This document shows positions 17,719 through 26,516 of a DNA stretch of 64,000 nt, piece by piece. The first letter of the stretch is position 1, and each line of letters begins with the position of its first letter. Location: contig JAXLYI010000016.1 of the NCBI GenBank assembly GCA_046351555.1, forward strand, positions 177,376 to 241,375, written 5' to 3'. The notes below the pieces were generated by a model. That model had not been told where the DNA came from. It was given only the letters and a program-made list of their open reading frames with translations, and did no database searches. Source of the stretch: CAISKJ01 sp046351555. Its GTDB lineage: Bacteria > Myxococcota_A > Polyangia > Polyangiales > Ga0077539. The translations under genes were made by a program, and so were the position numbers.

Positions 17719-19485
17719 CTACCGCACCGCCTCCCTCGCGAGCAGCCGCATCACCCGCGCCGTCAGCTTCCGCCGCCGCGTGGGCGTCGCCTCCTTTAGC
17801 GCGCCGAGCTGCGACTCCACCGCGTCGAGCGCGTCGGGCGCCCTCCGCCCAGGCGCCCGCGCCGCGCCCTTGCACAGGTCGTCGAGCGCCCACGCGCCGT
17901 GGCCCGCGTCGACCCGCGCGGCGCCCCGCTCCGCCCCGCCGCGCTCGCGCCGCTCGCGCCCCGCGAGCGCGTCGAGCGTCGCGTCGTCGAGCTGGCCCGT
18001 CTGCGCGACCCCGTGCGCCCCCTGCCACGCGCGCAGCGCCGCGCGCGACGCGGGCCCCCACACGCCGTCGACCTCCGCCCCGACCACCGACTGCGCCCAC
18101 ATGCGGAGCGCGGTGAGCATCAGCGCGTCGTGCTCGCGGATGGCGCCAGCGGGGTTCGCCTGCGTCACCGGGCCCTTGTAGCCCGCGGCCACAAGCGCTG
18201 GGAACCAGTCTTCCTCCGCCCAGAAGCGCTCGCCCGCGCGCTGGTAGCGGGGGTAGGGCTTCGGGTCGGTGACGCGCGGCACGAAGTGGAGGATCCACTC
18301 CGCGAAGTACGCCTCGAACGACGGGAACGCCCGGTAGTAGCACCACGGCGGGTCGCCCGAGCCGCGGTTGCCGGGCGCGCGCCACCACGGCGGGGACTCC
18401 CCGGGGTTGGCCCGCTTGAAGTCGCGGACGTAGCTCGTCGTGATCTTCCAGCCGCCGCAGTTGAACGCCCGGTACGAGCGCCCCCAACCCGTTTCGTTGA
18501 TCGAGTTGGCCACCACGCCCGCGGCGTGCTTGGCGTCGCAGCCGAGCGCGAGGCAGGCCTTCATCGCGGCCACCACGAAGGGCCCGCGCGGCGCAGGGCG
18601 CGCGCCCGTCTCTTCGGTCACCTCGCGCCTCGGGTCGAGCCACACCGGCACGGGCTCCGGCGGGAGGTCCCACTTGCCGCGCGGGAGGTCGCGGCCGACG
18701 TGCTCGCCCGCCTCGGCCGGGCCGCGCGTGAGCGCGCCGTCCGCCCCGCGGTCGCGGGCGTCACGCACGCGGACCGCCGCCGGCGGCGAGGTGGGCCGCG
18801 ACGACTGCGCGAGGTAGGTGAGGCCCGCGAAGTCGAGCGCCGAGAGGCGCCCCACGCCGTAGAGCTTCTTGCGCACGCCTGGCACCTTGAGGTCGCGGGT
18901 GACGCGCACGACGGAGTCGCTGGTGGCGGCCGCTTCGAGGATCTCGCCGTCGGCGCCGAAGCCCGCGGCGACCCGGCCGCGCGCGTTGCCCTCGATCGTG
19001 TGGAGCAGGCCCCCGGCGGCGTCGTAGCGCTCGACGAGGGTGATGTGGTTGGGCTTGCCGTCGCCCTCGTGGTCGATGAGCGCCACGTCGCCCGGCGCGA
19101 TGTCGAGGGCGGCGAGGTCGGCCTTCGCGATCGCCTTGCGGTCGATCCACGAGCGCGCCGCGCCGCGCTCGCGGTGGAGCTCGCGGAGGTCGCGCCACGC
19201 GCGCGCGCCGTCGTCCCAGGCCCACCGCGGGACGCGCGCCTCGTAGCCGTAGGTGAAGTAGTGCTCGACGTTGGTCGTGTGCCAGAAGCCGGCGCGGAGC
19301 TTCTTCGTCAGCCCCGCGCGGAAGTGGGCCGCGGCGACGAACATCCCGCACCAGTCGGTCACCTTGCCCTGGGCGTCGCGGAGGTCGCCGAAGACGTTCC
19401 AGCCGGAGTCCTTCGCGATCTCGGCGGTGGAGGCGAGGCGGGCCTCGGAGATGCCCTTCTTCCACAGGGCGTCCGCCTCGGCCAC
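17719..19485 (-). CDS. Cell-wall hydrolase: CHAP-like, glucosaminidase-like and peptidoglycan-binding domains (3' part of a frameshifted gene)
   Basis: 588 aa if read alone from the GTG at 19485, but probably the continuation of the phosphoesterase gene upstream. Residues about 1-190 contain DWCGMFVAAAHF and NHITLVERYD, the Cys and His of a CHAP/NlpC-type amidase. About residues 280-430 carry VVANSINETGWGRSYRAF and later YPRYQRAGERFWAE, a lysozyme-fold glucosaminidase-like domain with a candidate catalytic Glu. About 455-520 is a PG_binding_1-like repeat (VDGVWGPASRAALRAWQ). The end is Arg-rich. No signal peptide is present. The substrate should be peptidoglycan. It faces the eCIS effector array tail to tail, so it may serve particle release or be a payload itself. 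Confidence 0.7.
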   Translation of the reverse strand: MAEADALWKKGISEARLASTAEIAKDSGWNVFGDLRDAQGKVTDWCGMFVAAAHFRAGLTKKLRAGFWHTTNVEHYFTYGYEARVPRWAWDDGARAWRDLRELHRERGAARSWIDRKAIAKADLAALDIAPGDVALIDHEGDGKPNHITLVERYDAAGGLLHTIEGNARGRVAAGFGADGEILEAAATSDSVVRVTRDLKVPGVRKKLYGVGRLSALDFAGLTYLAQSSRPTSPPAAVRVRDARDRGADGALTRGPAEAGEHVGRDLPRGKWDLPPEPVPVWLDPRREVTEETGARPAPRGPFVVAAMKACLALGCDAKHAAGVVANSINETGWGRSYRAFNCGGWKITTSYVRDFKRANPGESPPWWRAPGNRGSGDPPWCYYRAFPSFEAYFAEWILHFVPRVTDPKPYPRYQRAGERFWAEEDWFPALVAAGYKGPVTQANPAGAIREHDALMLTALRMWAQSVVGAEVDGVWGPASRAALRAWQGAHGVAQTGQLDDATLDALAGRERRERGGAERGAARVDAGHGAWALDDLCKGAARAPGRRAPDALDAVESQLGALKEATPTRRRKLTARVMRLLAREAVR

Positions 19486-20990
19486 GGCGCGCGCGGCTCC
19501 GCGAGGCCCCCGGCCGGGCCGCGCTCCGTCGCGGCGGGCCCGCGGGGCGCGCGGGAGGGGGCGGGGCCGCGCGCGCCGGGGTCGGGGCGCGCGCGCCAGT
19601 CCGCGCCGCCGAGGCTCGGGGAGAGGTTCTCGGCGACGGCGACGAGCTGCGGCCCCATTCCGCGCGGCTTGCGGATCGTCGCGCGCGCACGGTCGCGCCC
19701 GACCCAGTCGCGGTAGGTGAGGCCGACCTCCCAGCCCGCGGTCGAGCGGGAGATGGAGAGCTCGGCGAGGCCGTTGAGCCCGACGTCGGGTCGCACGCCG
19801 TCGTAGGGCCAGAAGCGGTGCTTGTCCTCCCACCAGCGGCACGAGACGCCCTTCGGCACGTCGGCCTCGCGCTGCGTGTAGAAGGGGTAGCCTCCGTGGC
19901 CGACGCAGGCTCCGATGAAGCCGTGCTCGGGGGAGCCGGGCACCTTCCAGCCGTCGAAGATCGCCGCGTGGTGGACGTTGCCCCAGAACCACAGGTCGAC
20001 GAGCCCGCGCTCGACGAAGGGGCGCAGGTCTTCGAGCATCTTCGTCGTCTTGTCCGACTCGATCGAGAAGGGCTCGTTGCTCGTGAGGAGGATGGTGAGG
20101 TCGTCGGGGTCGCCCTCGGTGAGCCACTGCTCGAGCAGCGCGCGCGTCGGCGCGTCGAGCCTCGGCTCGTTGCCGCGGAAGAGCTTGCCCTCCCAGTGGC
20201 ACCACATCGTGTCGAGGCCGATGATCTGGAGCCCGTGGCCCCGCAGGCGGAAGAGCTCGGCGTTCTGCCGCTGGAGCCCTGGGTGCTGCGCGGCCTTGCG
20301 CTGGAGGTACTTCTGGAAATTGACGCCCTTCGAGTACATCTCGTGGTTGCCCGAGAGCATGAAGAGCTCGGTCTTCGGGAGGAGCGGTGCGAGGGGCTCC
20401 TCGAAGAACTCGCGGAACTCCTGCGGGTTGCCGTCGTAGTAGACGTCGCCGAGGTGGAAGGCGTAGGGGTAGCCCCCGTCGATGACGCGGCGGGCGACCT
20501 CACGCGACGCGCGGAGCCCGTTGCCGAAGTCGGCGAAGAGGCCGAGGCGAAGCGGGGCCGCCGCGGGGTCGTGGCCGGGGCGGAGCGGGAAGGTCGCGTC
20601 GCGGGCGGCGTCGGGCAGCCCCAGCTTGAGCGGTCGCGCGACGGCCTCGCCCAGGACGAAGTCGGCGGCGCCGGAGGTGACGTAACCGTTCCAATCCTCG
20701 TGGGTCTGGAAGTCCATCGAGCGCGCCGCGTCGACGCTCACCGGCGCGGCGAGCCTGGACTTGAAGCGGTCGTTGAAGTCCGCGAGCTGGTTCTCGTCGA
20801 TGCCCGGCCGTGGGATGAAGGGGAGGGGCGCGCGGGCGACGGGCGCGGGCGGCCGCGTGGCCGCGGCGAACAGGCGCGAAGTGTCCGTCGACGGCGGGAA
20901 CATCGCGGCCAGGACCTCCCTGGCTTCATCGCCATGCGAGGCGAGGAGGTCGCGGATCTCATCGGGGGTGAGGCGTCGGCTCTGCGTCAT
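19359..20990 (-). CDS. Calcineurin-like metallophosphoesterase (5' part of a frameshifted gene)
   Basis: Starts at an ATG with GGAGATG 6-12 bases upstream. Residues about 125-390 hold the phosphoesterase motifs in order: LFADFGNG, HLGDVYYDG, SGNHEMYS and FWGNVHHAA, the binuclear metal site of calcineurin-like enzymes. The N-terminal 120 residues are unknown. After about residue 475 the frame becomes Arg/Pro/Ser-rich noise and stops at 19359, while the adjacent frame continues with good coding style into cell-wall hydrolase domains. A sixth G in the five-G run (19507-19511 on the minus strand) joins the two into a protein of about 1,090 aa. A phosphoesterase joined to two wall hydrolases is unusual; teichoic-acid-like or nucleotide substrates are possible but not shown. 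Confidence 0.75.
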   Translation of the reverse strand: MTQSRRLTPDEIRDLLASHGDEAREVLAAMFPPSTDTSRLFAAATRPPAPVARAPLPFIPRPGIDENQLADFNDRFKSRLAAPVSVDAARSMDFQTHEDWNGYVTSGAADFVLGEAVARPLKLGLPDAARDATFPLRPGHDPAAAPLRLGLFADFGNGLRASREVARRVIDGGYPYAFHLGDVYYDGNPQEFREFFEEPLAPLLPKTELFMLSGNHEMYSKGVNFQKYLQRKAAQHPGLQRQNAELFRLRGHGLQIIGLDTMWCHWEGKLFRGNEPRLDAPTRALLEQWLTEGDPDDLTILLTSNEPFSIESDKTTKMLEDLRPFVERGLVDLWFWGNVHHAAIFDGWKVPGSPEHGFIGACVGHGGYPFYTQREADVPKGVSCRWWEDKHRFWPYDGVRPDVGLNGLAELSISRSTAGWEVGLTYRDWVGRDRARATIRKPRGMGPQLVAVAENLSPSLGGADWRARPDPGARGPAPSRAPRGPAATERGPAGGLAEPRAPWPRRTPCGRRASPRPASPPPPRSRRTPAGTSSATSATPRAR

Positions 20991-21348
20991 CGATCATCTC
21001 CGTGGGTGAGGACGTGTTGTCTTCCTGCGCGAAGGGGCGCCCGCGCGTCGTCTTCGCGGCTCGATCCCTCGATCACCGTCAACGCGGGGCCCCTCTCGAA
21101 CGCGCGAACTGGCATCTGTCCGTCCCCCGACCTGATGGTGAAACGCGCGGCGTTGTGCGCCACGTCGCTGACGGAAAGTGGATCACGGCGGGTGCGGTGC
21201 CCGCAAGCGGCTTCGACGGGTCGGGGATAGCCCTCGCCCTGCGAGCGCACTGCACGGCATGCGCGCGCTGCGAGGGGCTTCACCGCCGCCCGTCGGCGGT
21301 GGTAGCTTCGCGCGTCGTGGGCGGGACGCGTGCGTCGAGGTGAGCAGG
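20991..21348. other. Intergenic region between divergent genes, no gene seen
   Basis: This stretch separates the minus-strand phosphoesterase from the plus-strand TPR-CHAT gene. It should contain promoters for both directions, but I see no convincing -35/-10 pair, repeat or RNA. Coding-like frames here have no homologous style and are short. Confidence 0.5.
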
Positions 21349-21405
21349 ATGAGGTCGAGCGTGTACAGGCGCATCAGCAGGTCGCTCGAAGATCGGAGCG
21401 CGTGA
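21349..21405 (+). CDS. 18-codon upstream open frame before TPR-CHAT
   Basis: An ATG with AGGTGAG just upstream encodes MRSSVYRRISRSLEDRSA and stops 1 base before the GTG of the CHAT gene. It could be a leader peptide coupling translation to the protease gene. Very basic and short; could equally be chance. Confidence 0.25.
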   Translation: MRSSVYRRISRSLEDRSA

Positions 21406-21406
21406 G

Positions 21407-23848
21407 GTGGCGAAGGCCCACCGAAACGTCGTCGACGTCGTCGCGGCGCTCGACCGGAGCGCGCAGGAGGCGCTCGCGCGGGGGGCGTTCGACGAGGCGC
21501 TCGCGCGTTGCGACGAGGCGCTCACACGCGCGGAGGCCGTCCGCGATCCGCGCTTCGCGGCCGTGGTCGTGGCGCGCCGCGGCGCCGTCCACGACGAGGC
21601 CGGGGCGCCCCAGGAGGCGCTCGGTGACCTGCTCGAAGCGCTCGATCGGCTGCGCGGGGCGGGGATCGTCGGCCGGTTCGAAGGGGTGCCCACGGCGAAG
21701 CACTACGACCCCGCGGCCACCTTCGGCTTGCAGGTGGGGGCCGGCGTCGCGCCGCTCGACGTCGACCTCCGCCGCGCGGTCGCCGATCGCTCGCTCGTGC
21801 CCCGGCTCTTCCTGCACGTCGGCAATCAGTACCTCCTCCAGCCGCAGGAGGGGCACGCCGTGGAGTGCTACGGCGCCGCGCTCCGGCGCAAGGAGACGGC
21901 GCGCGACCCCCTGCTCCGCGCGCACCTCCTGACCCAGCGGGTGATCGCCCACGGAGGCGACCGGCTCGACGAGGCGACGGACTTCTTCAACCCCGCCTCC
22001 GAGCTCGAGGAGGCGCTCGCGCTCCTTGCCCGCTTCGCCCCTTCCGAGCGGCGCAACGCGCTCCTCGCGCGCGCCTGGGTCGAGCGGCTCCGCGGCGACG
22101 ACGCGACCGCGGAGGCCACCCTGCGCGAGGCGCTTCCCTGCTTCGTCGACGCTCGAGATGCCCGCGGCCACGCGCGCGCCGCGGCCGACCTCGGCAACTT
22201 GCTCTTGCGCGCGGGGCGGCGCGAGGAGGGGGTCTCGCTCCTCCGCGGCGCGGTCGTCGAGGCGGCCGCCCACCGCGTCCCGGTCACCGCGGCCTACGCG
22301 TCGTGGTCGCTCGGGCGCGCTCTGCGGGAGGCGGGCGACGCGGATGGGGCGGTCGCGGCGCTCGAGGCGAGCCTGACCGCGGTCGAGTCGCACCGGGCGC
22401 GGCTCGGCACCGACCCGGGCAAGGTGCGCTTCCTCGGCAGCGTGGCGGCCGTGTTGGAGGCGCGCGTGGAGGCCCTCCTCGACGTCGCCGCCGGCGCGCC
22501 CGAGCGGCTCCGCGAGGCCCTCGACGCGTCCGAGCGGGTCCGCGCCCGCGCCCTCCTCGACATGATCGAAGGGCGCTGGCGCAAGGCCCCGCGCCCGTCG
22601 GGTGCGCCCCCGCCGCCGCCCGAGAGCCGCCGTTGGACGCGGCTCGTGTTCCACGCGCTCCCGTCGCGGACGGCAGTGTTCGTCGTCGCGCGCGACGGCG
22701 CCGTGCACGGCCACGTGCCGTCGGTCGGAGAGGACGCGGTGGGCTCCCTGGTCGCGGCCGCGCGCGCGGGCCTCGGCGCGGGGCGGGGCGGCCGCGGGCT
22801 CACCCTCCGCGACGCGTCGCCCGTCACGTTCGGCGCCCCTCCGCCCACCGACGCCGGCCGCGCGGCGCTGCGCGCGATCGCGGAGGCGTTGCTGCACCCC
22901 CTCGAGCCCCTCCTCACGCCGGGCGAGACCGTCGTGGTCGAGCCCTTCGGCGCGCTGTGGCTGCTCCCGTTCGCGGCGCTGCCCTGCGCCGACGGGGTCC
23001 CCTTCGGCGCCCGCTTCCCCCTGCTCCACGCGCCGTCGGCGGCCGTGCTCGACGAGCTCCTGGCGGAGCCCGCGGGGGCCGACACCTCGCACCTGCGGGC
23101 GCTCCTCGTGGGCAACCCCGCGTTCCCGGAGAGGCTCACGGAGGGGGGCCGCACGATCGAGCTCGCGCCCCTCCCCGGCGCCGAGCGTGAGGTCGACGCG
23201 ATCGCCGCGCTCTTCCCCGGGCGCTGCGTGGTTCGCAAGGGAGCCGCGGCCGACCGGGCGACGGTCGAGCAGGAGATGGGCGAGTTCGGCGTCGTCCACC
23301 TCGCGACGCACGGGCTCGCCGAGACGCGCGAGCCCTTGCGGTCGTGGGTCGCGCTCGCGCCGCCGGCGGGCGACGACGCGTCGCGCGGGCTGCTCGACGC
23401 GAAGCGCTTGCTCGAGTCCGTGCTCGGCCGCCCCCGCCCGCTGGGCGACGGCGCCGGGCTCGAGCGCTGGGAGCCCGTCGACCTCGTCACGTTGAGCGCG
23501 TGCCAAACGGGCCTCGGCGCGCTGACCGACGACGGCGTGATCGGCCTGGGGCGGGCCTTCCTGGCCGCGGGGGCGCGCGCCGTGTTGATGAGCCTCTGGG
23601 CGGTAGACGACGAGGCCACGCTCGCGCTGATGGCGTCGTTCTACCGGGAGTACATGGCCTGCGGTGACAAGGCCGTCGCCCTCCACCGTGCGGCCGGCGC
23701 GTTGCGCGCGAGCGCCGCTGGAGACGACCCTGCGCGGTGGGCGCCGTTCATCGTGGTGGGGGCGCCTGACTGCGCGCTGCCGCGGGACGTGCCCGAAGGG
23801 AGCTCGCCCCGGCAGCCGCCGACGCTCGACACGGCCAGGGGGGCGTGA
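21407..23848 (+). CDS. TPR-CHAT cysteine protease
   Basis: 813 aa from a GTG with GGAG about 10 bases upstream. Residues about 10-420 are helical repeats of TPR style (ALARGAFDEALARCDEALTR; LLRAGRREEGVSLLRGAV; ALREAGDADGAVAALEASL). The C-terminal CHAT domain has VVHLATHG (catalytic His635) and TLSACQTGLG (catalytic Cys699), then RAVLMSLWAVDD, all typical of the caspase-fold CHAT family. TPR-CHAT proteins act as regulated proteases in bacterial conflict and cell-death systems; the TPRs sense or bind a partner. No membrane segment. It is the first of a series of death-type proteases reaching to 39.6 kb. The substrate is unknown; the two downstream caspase-like proteins are plausible partners but no direct evidence exists. 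Confidence 0.85.
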   Translation: MAKAHRNVVDVVAALDRSAQEALARGAFDEALARCDEALTRAEAVRDPRFAAVVVARRGAVHDEAGAPQEALGDLLEALDRLRGAGIVGRFEGVPTAKHYDPAATFGLQVGAGVAPLDVDLRRAVADRSLVPRLFLHVGNQYLLQPQEGHAVECYGAALRRKETARDPLLRAHLLTQRVIAHGGDRLDEATDFFNPASELEEALALLARFAPSERRNALLARAWVERLRGDDATAEATLREALPCFVDARDARGHARAAADLGNLLLRAGRREEGVSLLRGAVVEAAAHRVPVTAAYASWSLGRALREAGDADGAVAALEASLTAVESHRARLGTDPGKVRFLGSVAAVLEARVEALLDVAAGAPERLREALDASERVRARALLDMIEGRWRKAPRPSGAPPPPPESRRWTRLVFHALPSRTAVFVVARDGAVHGHVPSVGEDAVGSLVAAARAGLGAGRGGRGLTLRDASPVTFGAPPPTDAGRAALRAIAEALLHPLEPLLTPGETVVVEPFGALWLLPFAALPCADGVPFGARFPLLHAPSAAVLDELLAEPAGADTSHLRALLVGNPAFPERLTEGGRTIELAPLPGAEREVDAIAALFPGRCVVRKGAAADRATVEQEMGEFGVVHLATHGLAETREPLRSWVALAPPAGDDASRGLLDAKRLLESVLGRPRPLGDGAGLERWEPVDLVTLSACQTGLGALTDDGVIGLGRAFLAAGARAVLMSLWAVDDEATLALMASFYREYMACGDKAVALHRAAGALRASAAGDDPARWAPFIVVGAPDCALPRDVPEGSSPRQPPTLDTARGA

Positions 23849-23915
23849 CGTTTTCGAGGGCTTCCGCGAATCGCGGGGCGCGGGTATCGTGCGAGCAGAG
23901 GGAGGGATCGAAGCC

Positions 23916-23960
23916 ATGAACCGATACGAAGCGACGTCCAACCGCTGGGGTGAGTCGTGA
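23916..23960 (+). CDS. 14-codon upstream open frame overlapping the caspase gene start
   Basis: ATG preceded by AGGGAGGG; encodes MNRYEATSNRWGES, and its TGA overlaps the GTG of the next gene (GTGA). A possible leader peptide giving translational coupling; unproven. Confidence 0.3.
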   Translation: MNRYEATSNRWGES

Positions 23961-26494
23961 AGCGCGCGCTGGTGCTCGGGAGCCAGACGCCGCCGCTGGA
24001 GGGCGTGAACCGGGACGCGCTGCGCGTCGCGGCGCGCCTGGAGGGGCTCGGGTTCGAGGTCGACCTCCGGACGGATGCGAAGGCCACGCGGGCGGGCATC
24101 CTCGACGGCTACGCGCGCGTCACCGCCGACGCGGGGCCCGACGACGCGGTGGTGATCTACTACTCGGGCCACGGGTCGTACGAGGAGGTGATCGAGGTCG
24201 CGGGCGCGGATGGGGTCACGCGCCGCGCGCGGTACCAGGGCATCGTCCCCTTCGACTACGCCGAGTCCACGGAGGGCGACTTCCGCGGGCTCCTCGCCGA
24301 GGAGCTCTCCGTCCTGCTCGACGGCGTGACGCAGCGGACGCGCAACGTCGCCGTGCTCCTCGACTGCTGCCACGCGGGGATGATGAGCCGCCGCGGCGGG
24401 CTGCGGGTGAAGTCCGTCGCCCACCCCGTGCGGGTCGGCGTGCTCGCCCGCCTCGACGAGCTCGCCCGTGCCCCGCGCGCCCGGGCGGTGCTCGGCCGCC
24501 CGCACAACCCGCTCGCCGTCCGGCTCGCCGCGGCCCGCACCGAGCAGAGCGCCTACGAGTACGAGGGCGACGACGGGGAGATGTGCGGCGTCTTCACCGA
24601 GTCGCTGCTGATCGCGCTCGACGAGGCGTCGGGCCGGGAGGTGACCTGGCGGGACGTCGGGCGCCGCGTGCAGGACCGCGTGCTCCAGCGCTGCCGCGGC
24701 CAGCAGGCGGAGATCGAGGGCCCGGCCGACCGGGTCGTGTTCGACCTGCGCGAGCGGGCGCCGCTCGACGACGCGGCGATCGACGAGCGCGACGGCCTCT
24801 GGCGCCTCCGCCGCGGCCGCATCTTCGGCGTCCGCGCCGGGGACGTCTACGCGGTGCGGCCGCCGCCCACGGCGAAGGACGAGGAGCTCGGGCGCGTGAG
24901 GGTGACGCGCGTGGAGGCCCGCGAGGCGGAGGTGGCCTTCGTCTCGGGCCGGCCGTCGGCGGTGCCGGAGGGGGCGAGGGCGCGCGAGGTCGAGCGGGCG
25001 GAGCCGCCGCGCGTCGTGTGGGTCCCCGAGGGTAGCGAGTCGCGCGACGCGGTGGCGGGGGCGCTCGCCGCCGAGGAGCGGCTGACGGTGTCGGCGACGC
25101 TCGACCCCGGCGCGGCGCCGCTGGCCACCGTCCGCGTGGAGGGCGGGCTCCTCTCGCTCACCAACCAGGACGGCGCGCCGATGCTGTCGCCAGCGCCGCT
25201 CGCCGACGCGCTCCCCAAGCTCGCGCGCAACCTCCTGGCGATGGCGCACGCGCAGGCGATGCGGGAGCTCGAGGGGGAGGGCCTCGCGGGGGTGCGGGAC
25301 GAGGACTTCGCGGTGACCTGGGGCGTGCGCGGCGGCGACGGCGCGCGCGACCTGCCCCCCGCCGGCGCCACGGTCGGGCACAAGGCGGAGGTCGACTTCC
25401 GCCTGAAAAACCGCAGCGCGCGCGACCTCTACGTCCACCTCTTCAACGTCGGTGTGTCGGAGGCGGTGACCCTCATCTCGGGGCCGCTCTATCCGACCGG
25501 CTTCCTCCTGCGCGCGGGCGCGGACGTGCCGATGTTCGACGTCGGGGTCGAGTGCTCGTGGCCGGGGGCCGTGCCCGCCGACGTGCAGCGCGCCGAGGAG
25601 TGGCTCTTCGTGGTCACGGCGCGCCCCACCGACCTCGCCGCGCTCGAGCAGGGCGGCGTGCGCCGGAGCGCGCGCGGCGGCACGCGGCTGGAGCGCCTGG
25701 TGCGGCAGGCTCGGGCGGGCGTGACGCGCCAGAGCGACCCCGTGCGGGGCGGCGACGACTTCCTGACGAGGCGCATCAGGTACTTCATGAGCCCGTGGCC
25801 CGACGCGGCGCAGGGCGGCGGCTTCCTGGTGGACGACCGGCGGAGCGCGATGGAGTTCACCCCTCGCCCGCCGCGGGCGGCGGCGCGCGGCGCGCTCGAG
25901 GGCGTGTCCCGCGCGCCGGTGAAGCGCCCGGCTACGCCGCGCATCGCCGTCGAGCTGCTCGAACTCGTGGTCCACAAGAACCGCGCGATGTTCGGTGCCG
26001 ACCTCCGCGTCGACGCCCTCTTCATCGCGCCCCAGGCGTCGGGGACGGCCTACAGCGCGGGGACGATGCGCTTCCCGGGCGTGAAGGACGGCGACCGCCT
26101 GCCGCTCGACCAGGTGCTCCTGTGCATGGCCTCGCCGCGGGAGTTCGTCGACGTGTGCCTGTGGGTGTCGCGCGATCGCGGCGGCTCGCTCGCGCTGGCC
26201 GATCTCCTCGCCGCCGAAGCCAACTCCGCCGAGGTGAAGGGCGCCCTCGGCGCCCTCGGCGCGCTCGCCGTCGCCGCGCCGCAGGCCGCGGCCGTGGTGG
26301 GCGCCGCCGGGGCCGCCGCGACGCTCGCGGCCGTGGGCTACCGGCTCCTCTCGAAGGCCGTCGGCGACAGCGTCGGCGTCTACCGGACCACGCTCCTCGC
26401 GGCCGACGGCTTCCGCGTCGGGCGCATCCCCGCGGAGGGGACGCTCCGGGCGCAGGACTTCTCCTTCGCCCTCCGGGTGCGCGCCGTCGCGTGA
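23957..26494 (+). CDS. Caspase-family protein with long C-terminal region
   Basis: 845 aa from a GTG with GGGGTGAG upstream. The N-terminal caspase domain shows VIYYSGHGSY (His72) and LLDCCHAGMM (dyad Cys138), as in bacterial metacaspase-like peptidases, here with the GFEVDLRTDA element typical of the fold. The middle (about 270-440) is a charged, beta-rich linker. Residues about 450-600 (DFRLKNRSARDLYVHLFNVGVSEAVTLI) resemble the DUF4384-type beta-sandwich often fused to caspases. The last 170 residues include an Ala/Val-rich hydrophobic hairpin (about 765-790) that may insert into membranes or aggregate. Together these suggest a protease with a regulatory sensor and a possible executioner tail. 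It converges on another caspase gene at 26517. Confidence 0.8.
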   Translation: MKRALVLGSQTPPLEGVNRDALRVAARLEGLGFEVDLRTDAKATRAGILDGYARVTADAGPDDAVVIYYSGHGSYEEVIEVAGADGVTRRARYQGIVPFDYAESTEGDFRGLLAEELSVLLDGVTQRTRNVAVLLDCCHAGMMSRRGGLRVKSVAHPVRVGVLARLDELARAPRARAVLGRPHNPLAVRLAAARTEQSAYEYEGDDGEMCGVFTESLLIALDEASGREVTWRDVGRRVQDRVLQRCRGQQAEIEGPADRVVFDLRERAPLDDAAIDERDGLWRLRRGRIFGVRAGDVYAVRPPPTAKDEELGRVRVTRVEAREAEVAFVSGRPSAVPEGARAREVERAEPPRVVWVPEGSESRDAVAGALAAEERLTVSATLDPGAAPLATVRVEGGLLSLTNQDGAPMLSPAPLADALPKLARNLLAMAHAQAMRELEGEGLAGVRDEDFAVTWGVRGGDGARDLPPAGATVGHKAEVDFRLKNRSARDLYVHLFNVGVSEAVTLISGPLYPTGFLLRAGADVPMFDVGVECSWPGAVPADVQRAEEWLFVVTARPTDLAALEQGGVRRSARGGTRLERLVRQARAGVTRQSDPVRGGDDFLTRRIRYFMSPWPDAAQGGGFLVDDRRSAMEFTPRPPRAAARGALEGVSRAPVKRPATPRIAVELLELVVHKNRAMFGADLRVDALFIAPQASGTAYSAGTMRFPGVKDGDRLPLDQVLLCMASPREFVDVCLWVSRDRGGSLALADLLAAEANSAEVKGALGALGALAVAAPQAAAVVGAAGAAATLAAVGYRLLSKAVGDSVGVYRTTLLAADGFRVGRIPAEGTLRAQDFSFALRVRAVA

Positions 26495-26516
26495 CGGCGC
26501 GACCCCTCGACGACGC

